Below are positions 1-9,211 of a stretch of DNA of 64,000 bases, piece after piece. How positions within the stretch are numbered: position 1 is the stretch's first letter; each line of letters begins with the position of its first letter. The notes beneath the pieces were generated by a model. It worked only from the letters and a program-made list of their open reading frames with translations, was not told the DNA's origin and searched no databases. The stretch spans positions 806,001 to 870,000 of the forward strand of contig OY820914.1 in NCBI GenBank assembly GCA_963682005.1. Direction: 5' to 3'. The translations under genes and the position numbers were made by a program. Source of the DNA: CAIYUC01 sp963682005 (GTDB taxonomy: Bacteria; Bacteroidota; Bacteroidia; Bacteroidales; FEN-979).

Positions 1-978
1 TTTTACCTGAATTACCTCTGGCTTGCCCCGAAATTCTTCTTCCGGAAAAGAAAAGTGATTTATTTCAGCTCATCCTCCATTCTGATCGTCCTCCTGACGG
101 TCGTGATGGTAACGATGACAAAAGTGTTCACCCCTGAGGTCCAGGAGCCTGGCCCTGGTATCGGATTACTGCCACCATTGCCGCTGACGCAGGAGAAAGG
201 TTTGTTCCCCGGACCGGCCCGCGAGGCCAAACCCCCTGGTTCCGGATTCTTTGAAGAGAAAGACAAATCTTTTCCATCAAAACAGTGGCCCACCTACAAT
301 TTCCTTCTGATATCTTTCCTGATCTCGGGATTCGGCCTGGGATTGCGCTTTTCCGACAAGCTGATCCAGAAGGAAAAACAGCGCAAGGAAGCCGAAAAGG
401 AAAAGCTCGATTCCGAACTTGCTTTCCTGAAAAGCCAGATCAACCCACATTTCCTTTTCAATACACTGAACAGTATTTACAGCCTCGCCCTGATCAAAAG
501 TGAAATGACGCCGGAGGCCGTGATGAAACTGTCGGACATTATGAGGTTCGTCATCCAGGATTCCCATTTCGACAAGGTCTCTCTGGAAATGGAAGTGCAG
601 TACATCCGCTATTATGTCGAACTGCAGCAACTGAGGCTCAATGATAAGGTTGATCTCAGGATGAACATAGAAGGCGAATTTGATTCAAAGCAGATCCCGC
701 CCATGATCCTTATCCCATTCGTGGAAAATGCATTCAAGTACGGGACAAGCTCCCACGAGAATGCCAGGATAAACATTGATATCAGGATACAGCAGGATTC
801 GTTCGATTTTTCCGTTTCCAATCAGATCTTCCCCGGAAGGGAGAAAAACGGAACATTCGGGATCGGGATTGAAAATACACGGAAAAGGCTCAGCCTCATT
901 TACCCTGACAAGCATACCCTGTCCATCACAAATACCGGGAAAGTCTTTGTTGTTAAACTGAATATTCAGCTTGTATGA
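1..978 (+). CDS. LytS-type sensor histidine kinase, 5'-truncated by window edge
   Basis: The frame is open from the first base (FYLNYLWLAPKFF...), so the true start lies upstream; the GTG at 55 is probably an internal codon. Two hydrophobic stretches (about 55-120 and 295-350) look like the last membrane helices. A charged linker follows, then the His_kinase H-box NPHFLFNTLNSIY with the phospho-accepting His at 448-450, an N-box (PFVENAFKYG) and a G-box (FGIGIENTRKRL). This is the LytS/YpdA architecture: autophosphorylation on His and transfer to a LytTR regulator. The stop overlaps the ATG of the next gene by 4 bp, which indicates translational coupling. The signal sensed is unknown. Seen: motifs and overlap; role from family knowledge. 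Confidence 0.93.
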   Translation, partial: FYLNYLWLAPKFFFRKRKVIYFSSSSILIVLLTVVMVTMTKVFTPEVQEPGPGIGLLPPLPLTQEKGLFPGPAREAKPPGSGFFEEKDKSFPSKQWPTYNFLLISFLISGFGLGLRFSDKLIQKEKQRKEAEKEKLDSELAFLKSQINPHFLFNTLNSIYSLALIKSEMTPEAVMKLSDIMRFVIQDSHFDKVSLEMEVQYIRYYVELQQLRLNDKVDLRMNIEGEFDSKQIPPMILIPFVENAFKYGTSSHENARINIDIRIQQDSFDFSVSNQIFPGREKNGTFGIGIENTRKRLSLIYPDKHTLSITNTGKVFVVKLNIQLV

Positions 979-1673
979 TTCGTGCTATTGCAATCGATGA
1001 TGAGCCCCTGGCACTGGAAGTGATCAAGAAATATGTGTCCGATACGCCCGTGGTCAGCCTGGTCGGAACTTTTACCGACGCCATCCAGGCATTGTCATTT
1101 CTGAAAACCCAGCAGATCGACCTGATCTTTCTTGATATCCAGATGCCAGATATAAACGGGATCCAGTTCGCAAATAACCTTAAAAACAGGCCGTTTATCA
1201 TTTTCACCACCGCCTATGCTGAATATGCCGTTCAGGGGTTTGACGTTGAAGCGGTGGATTACCTTGTGAAACCCATAAAATTCGACCGTTTCATGAAAGC
1301 AGTCATGAAAGTCAGCAAACGGCTTTCAACAGAAGTGCCGGAAAAGACAGTGGAAGAAGGATTCATTTTCGTGAAATCGGAATACCAGATGGTGAAAGTG
1401 TTTTTCAATGATATACGGTATATCGAAGGGCTGGATGATTATATAAAGATCCATCTTCTCGGCGACCTCAAGCCGATCCTCTCACTGATGAGCCTGAAAG
1501 GAATTATCCAGAAGCTACCGGCCGATCAGTTCATGCGGGTTCACCGGAGTTTCATCATTCCCCTTAAAAGCATTGTCAGCATCAGGAACAAGATCATTTA
1601 CCTGGACAAAGTAAAGATCCCGATCGGGGATACATACTACAGTGCTGTTCAGGAGTGGCTGGGATCTGTTTGA
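975..1673 (+). CDS. LytTR-family response regulator
   Basis: 232 aa, the usual size for LytR/AlgR regulators. The receiver domain (about 1-120) has the acidic pair D9/D10, phospho-acceptor D54 in LDIQMPD, and the conserved Lys in VKPIKF. A C-terminal LytTR DNA-binding domain (about 133-232) carries the typical FMRVHRSFIIP segment. It overlaps the upstream kinase by ATGA, so the two form a cognate pair. LytTR regulators bind imperfect direct repeats upstream of targets; no obvious site was identified here. No terminator is evident just after the stop. Confidence 0.95.
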   Translation: MIRAIAIDDEPLALEVIKKYVSDTPVVSLVGTFTDAIQALSFLKTQQIDLIFLDIQMPDINGIQFANNLKNRPFIIFTTAYAEYAVQGFDVEAVDYLVKPIKFDRFMKAVMKVSKRLSTEVPEKTVEEGFIFVKSEYQMVKVFFNDIRYIEGLDDYIKIHLLGDLKPILSLMSLKGIIQKLPADQFMRVHRSFIIPLKSIVSIRNKIIYLDKVKIPIGDTYYSAVQEWLGSV

Positions 1674-2141
1674 AAGGATTATGAATCACCTTTGTGCAAA
1701 GCCGGCGCTCCATTCAGGCCTGAAGGATACTGAAGGAAGGCGTTCGTTCTACCTTGTACAAAGATATGGATAGATAAGGGAATTTATTATCATATATTCA
1801 TTTTTCTCTTGACTTTTCTTATTTTTATCCTTACATTTATCGGGTTCAATATTTTGAGTTATTAAATATGAGCCCCCTCCTCAAATAATTTTTCCTCACA
1901 TTCCCGGTCCCTGTTGGGACTACCGGAACACAAGTCTAAAAGACGCTGTCAGGGCCCCTAATTTTACCAATTCTTTTCCTAAATAGATGCAATGGAGCTT
2001 GCCGGCCGGCCCGTGTCGGTCAATATGAAAAACTTAAAGGAACAGCTTCAGAGAGAAAGGATAATTCGTTTACTCGTAAAATAAATAGTCTTCAACATTC
2101 TATTCACAGGATTAATTCTAACATCATTAAAACCATTTTCT
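1674..2141. other. gene-free 468-bp spacer
   Basis: No convincing ORF. A possible promoter for the FISUMP gene is TTG at 1809-1811, 20 nt, then TACATTTA at 1832-1839, one mismatch from TAnnTTTG; it would leave a leader of about 300 nt. A TATCTTTG box lies on the minus strand at 1759-1766, pointing back into the LytTR gene. No tRNA or clear terminator seen. Confidence 0.5.
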
Positions 2142-4535
2142 ATGAAATCAATCTGCACATTTTTCATTGGTTTTGGATTATGTATGTTTTGTATTTATCC
2201 AAAATCATTCTGCCAGGTTCCGGAAGCCATAAACTACCAGGCTGTTGCCCGTGATGCTGGTGGAAATCTGTTGAGTAATCAAATGGTGAGTTTTAAGCTG
2301 AGCATCCGCCAGGGAAGTTTCTCAGGAACGATTGTTTACAGCGAAATCCATTTAAAAACCACCAGCTCACTCGGGTTAGCAATACTGGAGATCGGGAGAG
2401 GTACTGTCGTTTCAGGGAGTTTTTCAGCCATCAACTGGGGAATTGACAGTTATTACCTGCAGACTGAAATGGACCCTGCCGGCGGAACGTCCTATTCATT
2501 ATCGGGAACATCGCAGTTTTTATCTGTGCCTTATGCTTTGTATTCAAAAAACGGGGTGGCACCTGGACAGAATCCTGGCGAAATGCTTTACTGGAACGGC
2601 AGCGCTTGGGTGACGCTTTCGCCCGGCACCTATGGCCAAACCCTTACTTTTTGTAATGGTGTACCTTCCTGGGGAGGGTGTTTACCTATCGTAACAACCA
2701 CAACTGTTTCTTCAATAGGAACTTCAAATGCTGCAAGTGGTGGAAATGTTACTTCTGACGGAGGATCCACTGTAACGGCACGGGGTGTTTGCTGGAACAC
2801 CTCATCAAATCCGACAACCGCTAACAGCCATACTTCCGACGGCAGTGGAACTGGGATATTTGTGAGCACCCTTACCATCCTTATCCCGAATACCCAATAT
2901 TATGTCAGGGCGTATGCTACAAACAGTATCGGGACTGCATATGGGAATGAGGAAATTTTTACTACCATTCCCTGGATTTGCGGTCTGCCCATCACCGATA
3001 CCCGTGATACCAAAGTTTATAGCACTGTTTTAATTGGTACGCAATGCTGGTTTGCCCAAAACCTCAATGTGGGCACAAAATTAAATGTCACGGAAAATCA
3101 AACTAATAACAGCATCATTGAAAAGTACTGTTACAACAATGCCGATGCAAGTTGCGACGTTTATGGTGGTTTGTACCAATGGGCCGAGACGGTCCAATAC
3201 CTGAACGGTGCAACAAACACGGCCTCCTGGACTCCGGTGCCGACGGGCAATGTACAAGGGATTTGTCCGGGAGGATGGCATATACCTTCCGATGCTGAAT
3301 GGACAACATTGTCAACTTTTCTTGGTGGTGAATCTGTTGCAGGAGGAAAATTGAAGGAAGCAGGGATAGCACACTGGGCCTCACCGAACAGTGGAGCCAC
3401 TAATTCCAGCGGTTTTACGGCACTACCCGGTGGCAATCGTAATGCCGGTGGATGGTTCGAAAACCTTTCTGTTTATGGGACAATCTGGACTGGTTCGGAG
3501 GTTACACCCTCCATCGCGTGGAGCTGGTATGAGCATTATGCCTCCGGGATCCTTTACCACAACAATGGCGTCACTAAAACAGTAGGTGTCACGGCTCGTT
3601 GTCTGAAAGACATCTGCACCCCTCCCAATGCGCCTGGTTCCGGAACGCATGTTCCGTCGGGAACACAGATTATTTGGAACTGGAATCCGGTATCCGGTGC
3701 AACAGGATATAAATGGAACACGACCAATGATTACGGATCAGCTACCGACATGGGAACAGCGACAACAAAAACAGAAACAGGACTGACCTGTAACACCGCT
3801 TACACCCGTTATGCCTGGGCTTACAGCGCCTGCGGGAACTCAACCGCTCTCACGCTGACCCAAACGACATCAGTATGCTCATGGAGTTGCGGGCAATCGT
3901 TTACTGATGCGAGGGATAATCAAGTTTATACCACCGTTCTTATTGACACGCAATGCTGGATGAAACAGAATTTAAATGTCGGGACGAGGATCGATGGCAG
4001 TGAAACGTCTGTTCAAACGAATAATGGCACCCTTGAGAAATATTGTTACAATGATCTTGAATCGAATTGCAATATTTATGGTGGAATGTATCAGTGGGGC
4101 GAAATGGTTCAATATCTCAACGGGGCATCAAATACAACTTCATGGAGTCCGGTTCCTGCTGGTAATGTACAAGGTATTTGTCCTTCGGGATGGCATATTC
4201 CAACAGAAACGGAATGGACAACGTTGTTCTCTTTTTTGGGTGGAGTAAGTGTAGCGGGAGGAAAAATGAAAGAAGCAGGATATGACCATTGGATAGAACC
4301 AAATACAGGAGCCACCAATTCAAGCGGTTTCACGGCGCTGCCAGGGGGCTATTGCATCGAAGACTACATCTATCCATTTTACAAAAGTCTTCATACGATG
4401 GCGGAATTCTGGTCCTCCTCGGAGTCCTCAGCAATCAATGCCTGGACCCATTTTATAGCCGTCGGTGGCGGGATGATTGCCGGTGGCGCCGACACTAAAA
4501 TTTACGGAAGATCGGTGCGTTGTGTCAAGGATTGA
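2142..4535 (+). CDS. Exported protein with two FISUMP domains
   Basis: 797 aa. A signal peptide (1-24) is followed by a Bacteroidota N-terminal beta domain (about 25-135, starting QVPEAINYQAVARD and ending SGTSQFLSVPYALY). Then come a short WNGSAW linker, an RGVCW fibronectin-like module (about 184-275) and two FISUMP (Fibrobacter succinogenes major paralogous) domains at about 280-492 and 583-797. Each FISUMP copy contains QCWxxQNLNVGT, YGGxYQW, GICPxGWHIP and a C-terminal RCxKD. The two copies are clearly an internal duplication joined by a fibronectin-like segment. No T9SS sorting domain is visible at the C-terminus. Probably surface or periplasmic; binding role unknown. It converges on the TonB receptor gene. 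Confidence 0.9.
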   Translation: MKSICTFFIGFGLCMFCIYPKSFCQVPEAINYQAVARDAGGNLLSNQMVSFKLSIRQGSFSGTIVYSEIHLKTTSSLGLAILEIGRGTVVSGSFSAINWGIDSYYLQTEMDPAGGTSYSLSGTSQFLSVPYALYSKNGVAPGQNPGEMLYWNGSAWVTLSPGTYGQTLTFCNGVPSWGGCLPIVTTTTVSSIGTSNAASGGNVTSDGGSTVTARGVCWNTSSNPTTANSHTSDGSGTGIFVSTLTILIPNTQYYVRAYATNSIGTAYGNEEIFTTIPWICGLPITDTRDTKVYSTVLIGTQCWFAQNLNVGTKLNVTENQTNNSIIEKYCYNNADASCDVYGGLYQWAETVQYLNGATNTASWTPVPTGNVQGICPGGWHIPSDAEWTTLSTFLGGESVAGGKLKEAGIAHWASPNSGATNSSGFTALPGGNRNAGGWFENLSVYGTIWTGSEVTPSIAWSWYEHYASGILYHNNGVTKTVGVTARCLKDICTPPNAPGSGTHVPSGTQIIWNWNPVSGATGYKWNTTNDYGSATDMGTATTKTETGLTCNTAYTRYAWAYSACGNSTALTLTQTTSVCSWSCGQSFTDARDNQVYTTVLIDTQCWMKQNLNVGTRIDGSETSVQTNNGTLEKYCYNDLESNCNIYGGMYQWGEMVQYLNGASNTTSWSPVPAGNVQGICPSGWHIPTETEWTTLFSFLGGVSVAGGKMKEAGYDHWIEPNTGATNSSGFTALPGGYCIEDYIYPFYKSLHTMAEFWSSSESSAINAWTHFIAVGGGMIAGGADTKIYGRSVRCVKD

Positions 4536-4560
4536 ACTGGTTGAACAAGACCTCCACCAG

Positions 4561-4585
4561 CCCTCTCTCCGACGTGGAGAGAGGG
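4561..4585. terminator. Hairpin between convergent genes
   Basis: A 10-bp perfect inverted repeat (CCCTCTCTCC / GGAGAGAGGG) with a 5-nt loop lies between the stops of two convergent genes. There is no T-run, so this is a candidate bidirectional terminator or a REP-like palindrome rather than a classical intrinsic terminator. Confidence 0.5.
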
Positions 4586-4602
4586 CCGGGAGGTGAGGTA
4601 AA

Positions 4603-7026
4603 TTAAAAATTCGCCCTCAGCGCCAGGATGACATTCCTGCCGGGATTGCTTATTCCTGAGGCGAATTTCCGATAGTTTTCATCCAGGATGTTTTCGATAC
4701 CGAGTTCGACATTCAGATATTTTATCACCTGGTAACTTGCTTTCAGGTTCAGGGTGTACCATGAAGGCATCCCATAGGGTTGCAGGGCATATTTCTCGTT
4801 ATCTTCCCCGCTTGGGCTATACTGGCTCGCCCATTTCCAACCATTATACATCACATAGAAATCCCCTTTGAATTTCTTCAGTTCAAGCCTGAAGGAGGTC
4901 ATGCCATAAAAAGGAGGGATATGATCAAGCGGAACATTCTCGCTTTCCACCCATCCGTAAGTCCAGGTCAGGCTGCTGACGATTGAGAATGACCGCGTCA
5001 CCTGTGCCAGCAGGTTTCCCTGGAACCCGTAAATATAGGCTTTCCCGGCATTGGTTGGTGCAAGTGTCTGGTACATCTCCCCGTCAATCAGAATCGAATC
5101 TTTTCCATTATACTGCATCGGCGTGTTAACCTGCGCATCCCGAAGCCAGTTGTAGAAACCGGTCCCTTCAAGCCTTACCTTGCCACCTATGGTTTTCGCA
5201 ACGGTCAACTCAAGGTTGTAGGAGTATTCAGGTCCCAGTTCGGGATTCGGAATGACTACAGTCTGATCAGTCACTACATTCAGCTTGGTCAGGTCATCGA
5301 TATTCGGAGCCCGGAAGCCGCTTGAACCAACCAGCGAAAACTTCCAGTCATGAGCTGGTGATGCAACGAGCCCGAGGTACCCGTTCAACGCCAGGTTTTC
5401 CTGTGAGATATTCGGATCAAACGGAATATTCATGATCTTAACCATTGTATCTGAATAAGCGGCATTCAAGGTGACATAGTTCAATCGGACACCCTGTGAA
5501 AAAGCCAGGATCTTGTTTATATTCCATGTATTTGACAAGTAGGCTGCAGCAAACATCATATTCGCTTTCTTATCGGGATAGCGTGTTGCAAGATCATAGG
5601 TTATTTCACCGGTTTTAATATTTTCAATATGCGCTTTTGAAGTGACATCATTGTAATCGATCTCCAGCCCATAGCGAAGGTTATCCTTTTCACAGAGTTT
5701 CTTTTTAAAATCGGCATTCAACGAAAATACACCGGCTGTTTCAAGGTTGAACTTTTTACTGGATTTCCCGAAGGAGCGGTTGATCCGGTCTTCATGCACA
5801 TTCTGATAAGCGAGGATAATGGAGGCCTGGTCAAAGATCTTCGCGTCCAGTGTATATTCTGCAGCCAGCGAGGCAAGCAGCCGTGATTGCGGTCCGTAAT
5901 ACCATTCTGCATATTTCATTGTGCTGTCATTGCTCATTTCCGTGAGCCGGTCATACCTTGGAATGTCGCTTGAATTCGAATACTGGACATTCAGAATGTA
6001 CCTGCTTTTTGTGCCTGGCTGAAACAACACCTTGCCAAGAAAATTGTACTGCGAATAACCTGATTGAATTTGTATTTCAGGATTATCATTCTTCAGGGTG
6101 TAATCTTTTCCATCGATCCGTTCAGCATAAAACAGCCTTTCACCAAATGTTCCGTAGGCAGGGTTCCTGACTTTTCCCTCCCGGAGATTATCAAAATCAC
6201 TGTAAGAGAAATTCAGGAGGACTGCCAGCTTTTTCCAACCCAGGTCCAGGTTGATGCCGCCTGTTTTTTCAAAATTTGCTGAAGCGTACCGTGCAAGCGC
6301 ATTCCCGTGGACCATAAATTTGCCATTAGATGAAAGTGAAGGATCCTTGGTCCTGAAATTGATAACGCCTCCCATAGCATCGCTCCCGTACAAAGTTGAC
6401 CCCGGGCCGAATAGAATTTCGGTTGACGCCAGTCCGAACGGATCGACCGTGATGGCGCTCTGCAAATGTCCGGCACGGTAGATCGCATTGTTCATCCTCA
6501 CACCGTCAACGACCAGGAGCACCTTGTTGGCTTCAAAACCGCGAAGCACCGGGCTTCCTCCTCCCAGCTGGCTTGTTTGCACAAACACTTCTCCGCTCTG
6601 TTCGAGCATGATCCCTGCATTTTGAGGATTGTTAAACGTAATATCCTTCGACTGGATCACTTCGATCTTATAGGGCAGTTCGGATTTTCGCTGTTCTCCC
6701 CTGTTGGCCGTAACCACATACTCGTCGAGCCGGATGATATTCTCGGTCAGGTATATTTTCCCTCCCGCCGTTTTAAGTGCAGATTTGACGGATTTAAAAA
6801 CCTGGAATGCGACATGGGTAAAAGAAAGCGTGTCGGAATCGGAAAACGCTGACAGGTCAGCTTTTCCAAGCGCATCGGTGATAACAGCCATGGATTTGAG
6901 ATTATTGGTGATGTTTACATGACTGATTGGCTGAAGGTCAGATTTATCGAGTACCGTGACCTGCTGTGCCACGGCCATGGCAGAAATGAATCCTAAAAAA
7001 AAGATGATGGTTATGATTTTCTTCAT
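4603..7026 (-). CDS. TonB-dependent outer-membrane receptor
   Basis: 807 aa with signal peptide (MKKIITIIFFLGFISAMAVA). A carboxypeptidase-regulatory-like segment (about 22-95) precedes the plug domain (about 105-230, with VVTANRGEQRKSELP, LRGFEANKVLLVVDGVRMNN and YGSDAMGGVINF) and a long beta-barrel ending in aromatic Phe (LRANF). The VRMNNAIYRAGHLQ signature resembles receptors of the heme/hemoglobin or siderophore group, but the substrate cannot be set from sequence. It would import a ligand across the outer membrane using TonB/ExbBD, not encoded here. A 170-aa exported protein gene lies 81 bp upstream on the same strand, a likely operon. Confidence 0.95.
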   Translation of the reverse strand: MKKIITIIFFLGFISAMAVAQQVTVLDKSDLQPISHVNITNNLKSMAVITDALGKADLSAFSDSDTLSFTHVAFQVFKSVKSALKTAGGKIYLTENIIRLDEYVVTANRGEQRKSELPYKIEVIQSKDITFNNPQNAGIMLEQSGEVFVQTSQLGGGSPVLRGFEANKVLLVVDGVRMNNAIYRAGHLQSAITVDPFGLASTEILFGPGSTLYGSDAMGGVINFRTKDPSLSSNGKFMVHGNALARYASANFEKTGGINLDLGWKKLAVLLNFSYSDFDNLREGKVRNPAYGTFGERLFYAERIDGKDYTLKNDNPEIQIQSGYSQYNFLGKVLFQPGTKSRYILNVQYSNSSDIPRYDRLTEMSNDSTMKYAEWYYGPQSRLLASLAAEYTLDAKIFDQASIILAYQNVHEDRINRSFGKSSKKFNLETAGVFSLNADFKKKLCEKDNLRYGLEIDYNDVTSKAHIENIKTGEITYDLATRYPDKKANMMFAAAYLSNTWNINKILAFSQGVRLNYVTLNAAYSDTMVKIMNIPFDPNISQENLALNGYLGLVASPAHDWKFSLVGSSGFRAPNIDDLTKLNVVTDQTVVIPNPELGPEYSYNLELTVAKTIGGKVRLEGTGFYNWLRDAQVNTPMQYNGKDSILIDGEMYQTLAPTNAGKAYIYGFQGNLLAQVTRSFSIVSSLTWTYGWVESENVPLDHIPPFYGMTSFRLELKKFKGDFYVMYNGWKWASQYSPSGEDNEKYALQPYGMPSWYTLNLKASYQVIKYLNVELGIENILDENYRKFASGISNPGRNVILALRANF

Positions 7027-7107
7027 GATGTGTTGGTTTGATAGTGAAAAAATAATGATTGCTCACTGGTACCAGTGAAAACAAGAATTAAAATGAAAAG
7101 AAAATGA

Positions 7108-7620
7108 TCAGGAAAGACCGGGGGCTTCAGGCGGGGGTGTCCATCCTGAAAGATTGCATGAAAGCAGGCGAAAATCCTGGTGTGTATACTTCACTGGCGT
7201 TGATCCGGGACGCCGGATCCCGTCAGTTATTACAGGAAGAGCTGCAGTGATTATGTGTTGTGTAAGTTGTGATTTGTCCTTTTTCTTATTGATGGTATCG
7301 AGTAACAACAGCAGGTTCTCTTCTTCAATGTCATGGAGGCAATAAAAAACGACCGCATCTCCTGCCTGAACCTCCCGGATCACATCATACAGCACTCCGT
7401 CATAGCGGAACTCATCTTCATCCAAGCGGACGAAATTGCCGTCGCTGTAAGGGTTTTCTATCCTGAGTACCAATAAGGAAGTGCCGGGATTTTTCCCTCT
7501 CATTGTCATTTCCGCTTTAATTTTCGCCCGGTTGATCTCAAAAATGAAATAATAGCCCATCGTATTGAAGAGGAATGCTGCGAAAATGAAAAGAGTAAAT
7601 ATTTTGTGCAGTACTTTCAC
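7108..7620 (-). CDS. Small membrane or exported protein upstream of TonB receptor
   Basis: 170 aa with an N-terminal hydrophobic helix (about 7-28), then a soluble region with IENPYSDGNFVRLDEDEFRY and a Pro-rich tail (TPPPEAPG). No family assigned with confidence. Its place directly upstream of the receptor on the same strand suggests a shared transcript and an accessory envelope role (inference). A Bacteroidota -7 box, TATCTTTG, lies upstream at 7696-7703. Confidence 0.8.
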   Translation of the reverse strand: MKVLHKIFTLFIFAAFLFNTMGYYFIFEINRAKIKAEMTMRGKNPGTSLLVLRIENPYSDGNFVRLDEDEFRYDGVLYDVIREVQAGDAVVFYCLHDIEEENLLLLLDTINKKKDKSQLTQHIITAALPVITDGIRRPGSTPVKYTHQDFRLLSCNLSGWTPPPEAPGLS

Positions 7621-7695
7621 CAGGGGAAGCTTAGGTTGCCGGGTTGAATCACCGGCATATCGGCTAATTTATTTTCGTCTATCTCAAAAGATGCA

Positions 7696-7703
7696 CAAAG
7701 ATA
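7696..7703 (-). promoter_or_regulatory. Candidate -7 box for 170-aa protein/TonB operon
   Basis: Minus-strand TATCTTTG fits the Bacteroidota -7 consensus TAnnTTTG, about 75 bp upstream of the start codon. A -33 TTTG is not clear. Confidence 0.5.
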
Positions 7704-7807
7704 CGGTTTAGAACGAAATGATTAAATATTTTCCAATTTCAGATCCTCCTTCATTGATTTTTACGAATTTTAGCGCTGTATTCCCGTGAGGATCAAAAAA
7801 GCAATGA

Positions 7808-8587
7808 ATGAAAATCGGTTATGTCCAAACGTTGCCTGAATTCGGTCAAAAGGAACAGAATTTTAAAGAGGTAAACCGTTTGCTTTCTGGCGTCAGCGCC
7901 GACCTTGTCGTATTGCCGGAACTTTTCGCAACAGGCTATACAATCACTTCAAAGGATGAAGCCCGGGCTCTTTCAGAGAAAAAAAATGGCGAAACGGCCC
8001 TGTTCCTGGAGAAGATTTCAGTCCTGACGGGGGCTGTGATTGTTGGTGGCTTTGTCGAAAAGGATGACGATCACATTTATAATTCAGCGATGATGGTTTA
8101 TCGTGGACAACTGATCGGCATGTACAGGAAGATCCACCTGTTTAACAAGGAAAAACGCTGGTTTTCGCCCGGGGACAGGCCGCCGGAGGTTTATACTGTC
8201 AATGGATGGAAGATCGGGATGATGATCTGCTTCGACTGGATCTTCCCGGAGATCAGCCGTGCCCTGGCCCTGAAAGGAGCGCAAATAATCGCCCACCCGT
8301 CGAACCTGGTCATGCCTCACTGCCAGAAAGCCATGGTGACCCGGTGTATTGAAAACAGGGTATTTGCGGTAACATCTAACCGGATCGGGGAAGAAAAAAG
8401 GGGTGAGGATCATTTCAGGTTTACCGGTGGCAGCCAGGTTACATCCTGTGATGGAGAAATCCTCTGCTCTGCACCGGAGCGGGAAACGCATGCAGGTTTT
8501 GTCATCATCGATCAGGTTCTGTCAGAAAATAAAATGATAAATGCTTACAACGATGTGCTTCTCGACCGGAGGCCTGAGCTTTACTGA
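7808..8587 (+). CDS. Carbon-nitrogen hydrolase (nitrilase superfamily amidase)
   Basis: 259 aa, a single-domain nitrilase fold. The catalytic Glu-Lys-Cys triad is visible as E38 (LPELFATGY), K108 (YRKIHLF) and C141 (MMICFDWIFPE). Length and motifs suit the amidase/omega-amidase/carbamoylase branch, which hydrolyses a small amide or ureido group to acid plus ammonia in the cytoplasm. Exact substrate not determinable. No signal peptide. Convergent with the downstream methyltransferase-like gene, 24 bp between stops. Confidence 0.93.
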   Translation: MKIGYVQTLPEFGQKEQNFKEVNRLLSGVSADLVVLPELFATGYTITSKDEARALSEKKNGETALFLEKISVLTGAVIVGGFVEKDDDHIYNSAMMVYRGQLIGMYRKIHLFNKEKRWFSPGDRPPEVYTVNGWKIGMMICFDWIFPEISRALALKGAQIIAHPSNLVMPHCQKAMVTRCIENRVFAVTSNRIGEEKRGEDHFRFTGGSQVTSCDGEILCSAPERETHAGFVIIDQVLSENKMINAYNDVLLDRRPELY

Positions 8588-8611
8588 AGGGTAATTGACA
8601 ACGTTGTTTCC

Positions 8612-9091
8612 CTATTTCTTTAGCAGGAACGGGAATGGAAAGAACTCAGGGGTGCGCTTTTTGTATTCCTGCCACTCCTGTCCGAAAGCCTTTTCCAGCT
8701 CCTCATACTCGGATTTTATGCAACGCCTGAACACCAGGTATCCGACCAGTGTAGTAAGAAGGACCAGCCACGAATTCATCATCAATGCAATGCCCGGAAT
8801 GATCCCAAGGACAATGGCAGCATAGAGCGGATTCTGGCAAACAGCATAAGAACCGGTTGTCATCAGCTTTGTGGATTTCAATCCATTCAGCAGGGCTGGC
8901 AGCGTTATAAAATAAAATATGAGCCCGAGCGCAAGCAGGATGATCCCGATGATCAGCAGGATTCCGGAGGCTTCTTCTCCAAAAGAGAATTTGCCCGGGA
9001 AAATGATGCTCAATGCAATTGTGCCTGCGAAAAACGGAAGCGTGATCCGGCCGATTTTCGGCCCGACGCCAAAAAAGTTAAGTTTGTCCAT
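8612..9091 (-). CDS. Isoprenylcysteine carboxyl methyltransferase/PEMT-like membrane protein
   Basis: 159 aa with about four hydrophobic segments and the C-terminal signature of the ICMT/PEMT group (GSYAVCQNPLYAAIVL..., then E-x-x-L-x-x-x-FGQEWQEYKKRTPEFFPF). In this superfamily the region binds S-adenosylmethionine and a lipid-like acceptor. Bacterial members are common and mostly of unknown substrate. It is a monocistronic minus-strand gene with a good upstream promoter. Confidence 0.85.
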   Translation of the reverse strand: MDKLNFFGVGPKIGRITLPFFAGTIALSIIFPGKFSFGEEASGILLIIGIILLALGLIFYFITLPALLNGLKSTKLMTTGSYAVCQNPLYAAIVLGIIPGIALMMNSWLVLLTTLVGYLVFRRCIKSEYEELEKAFGQEWQEYKKRTPEFFPFPFLLKK

Positions 9092-9117
9092 GATCTGTTT
9101 TTTTTATTTCCGGGAAA

Positions 9118-9145
9118 CGAAATTATAAAAATTTTCATCGACAAA
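9118..9145 (-). promoter_or_regulatory. Candidate promoter for ICMT-like gene
   Basis: On the minus strand TTTG (9142-9145) is followed after 16 nt by TAATTTCG (9118-9125), one mismatch from the -7 consensus TAnnTTTG. It lies about 30 bp before the start codon. The spacer is somewhat shorter than the usual 19-21. Confidence 0.4.
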
Positions 9146-9211
9146 CCGCAACCGGATAACAGATCATGGAATGTTATTGAAGAATACTGATATGTTATAA
9201 TTCTTTCCCTG

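Noticed and set aside
1759..1766. Minus-strand TATCTTTG as antisense promoter over the LytTR gene
   Set aside because: Single box without -33 partner or downstream gene; kept only as a remark.
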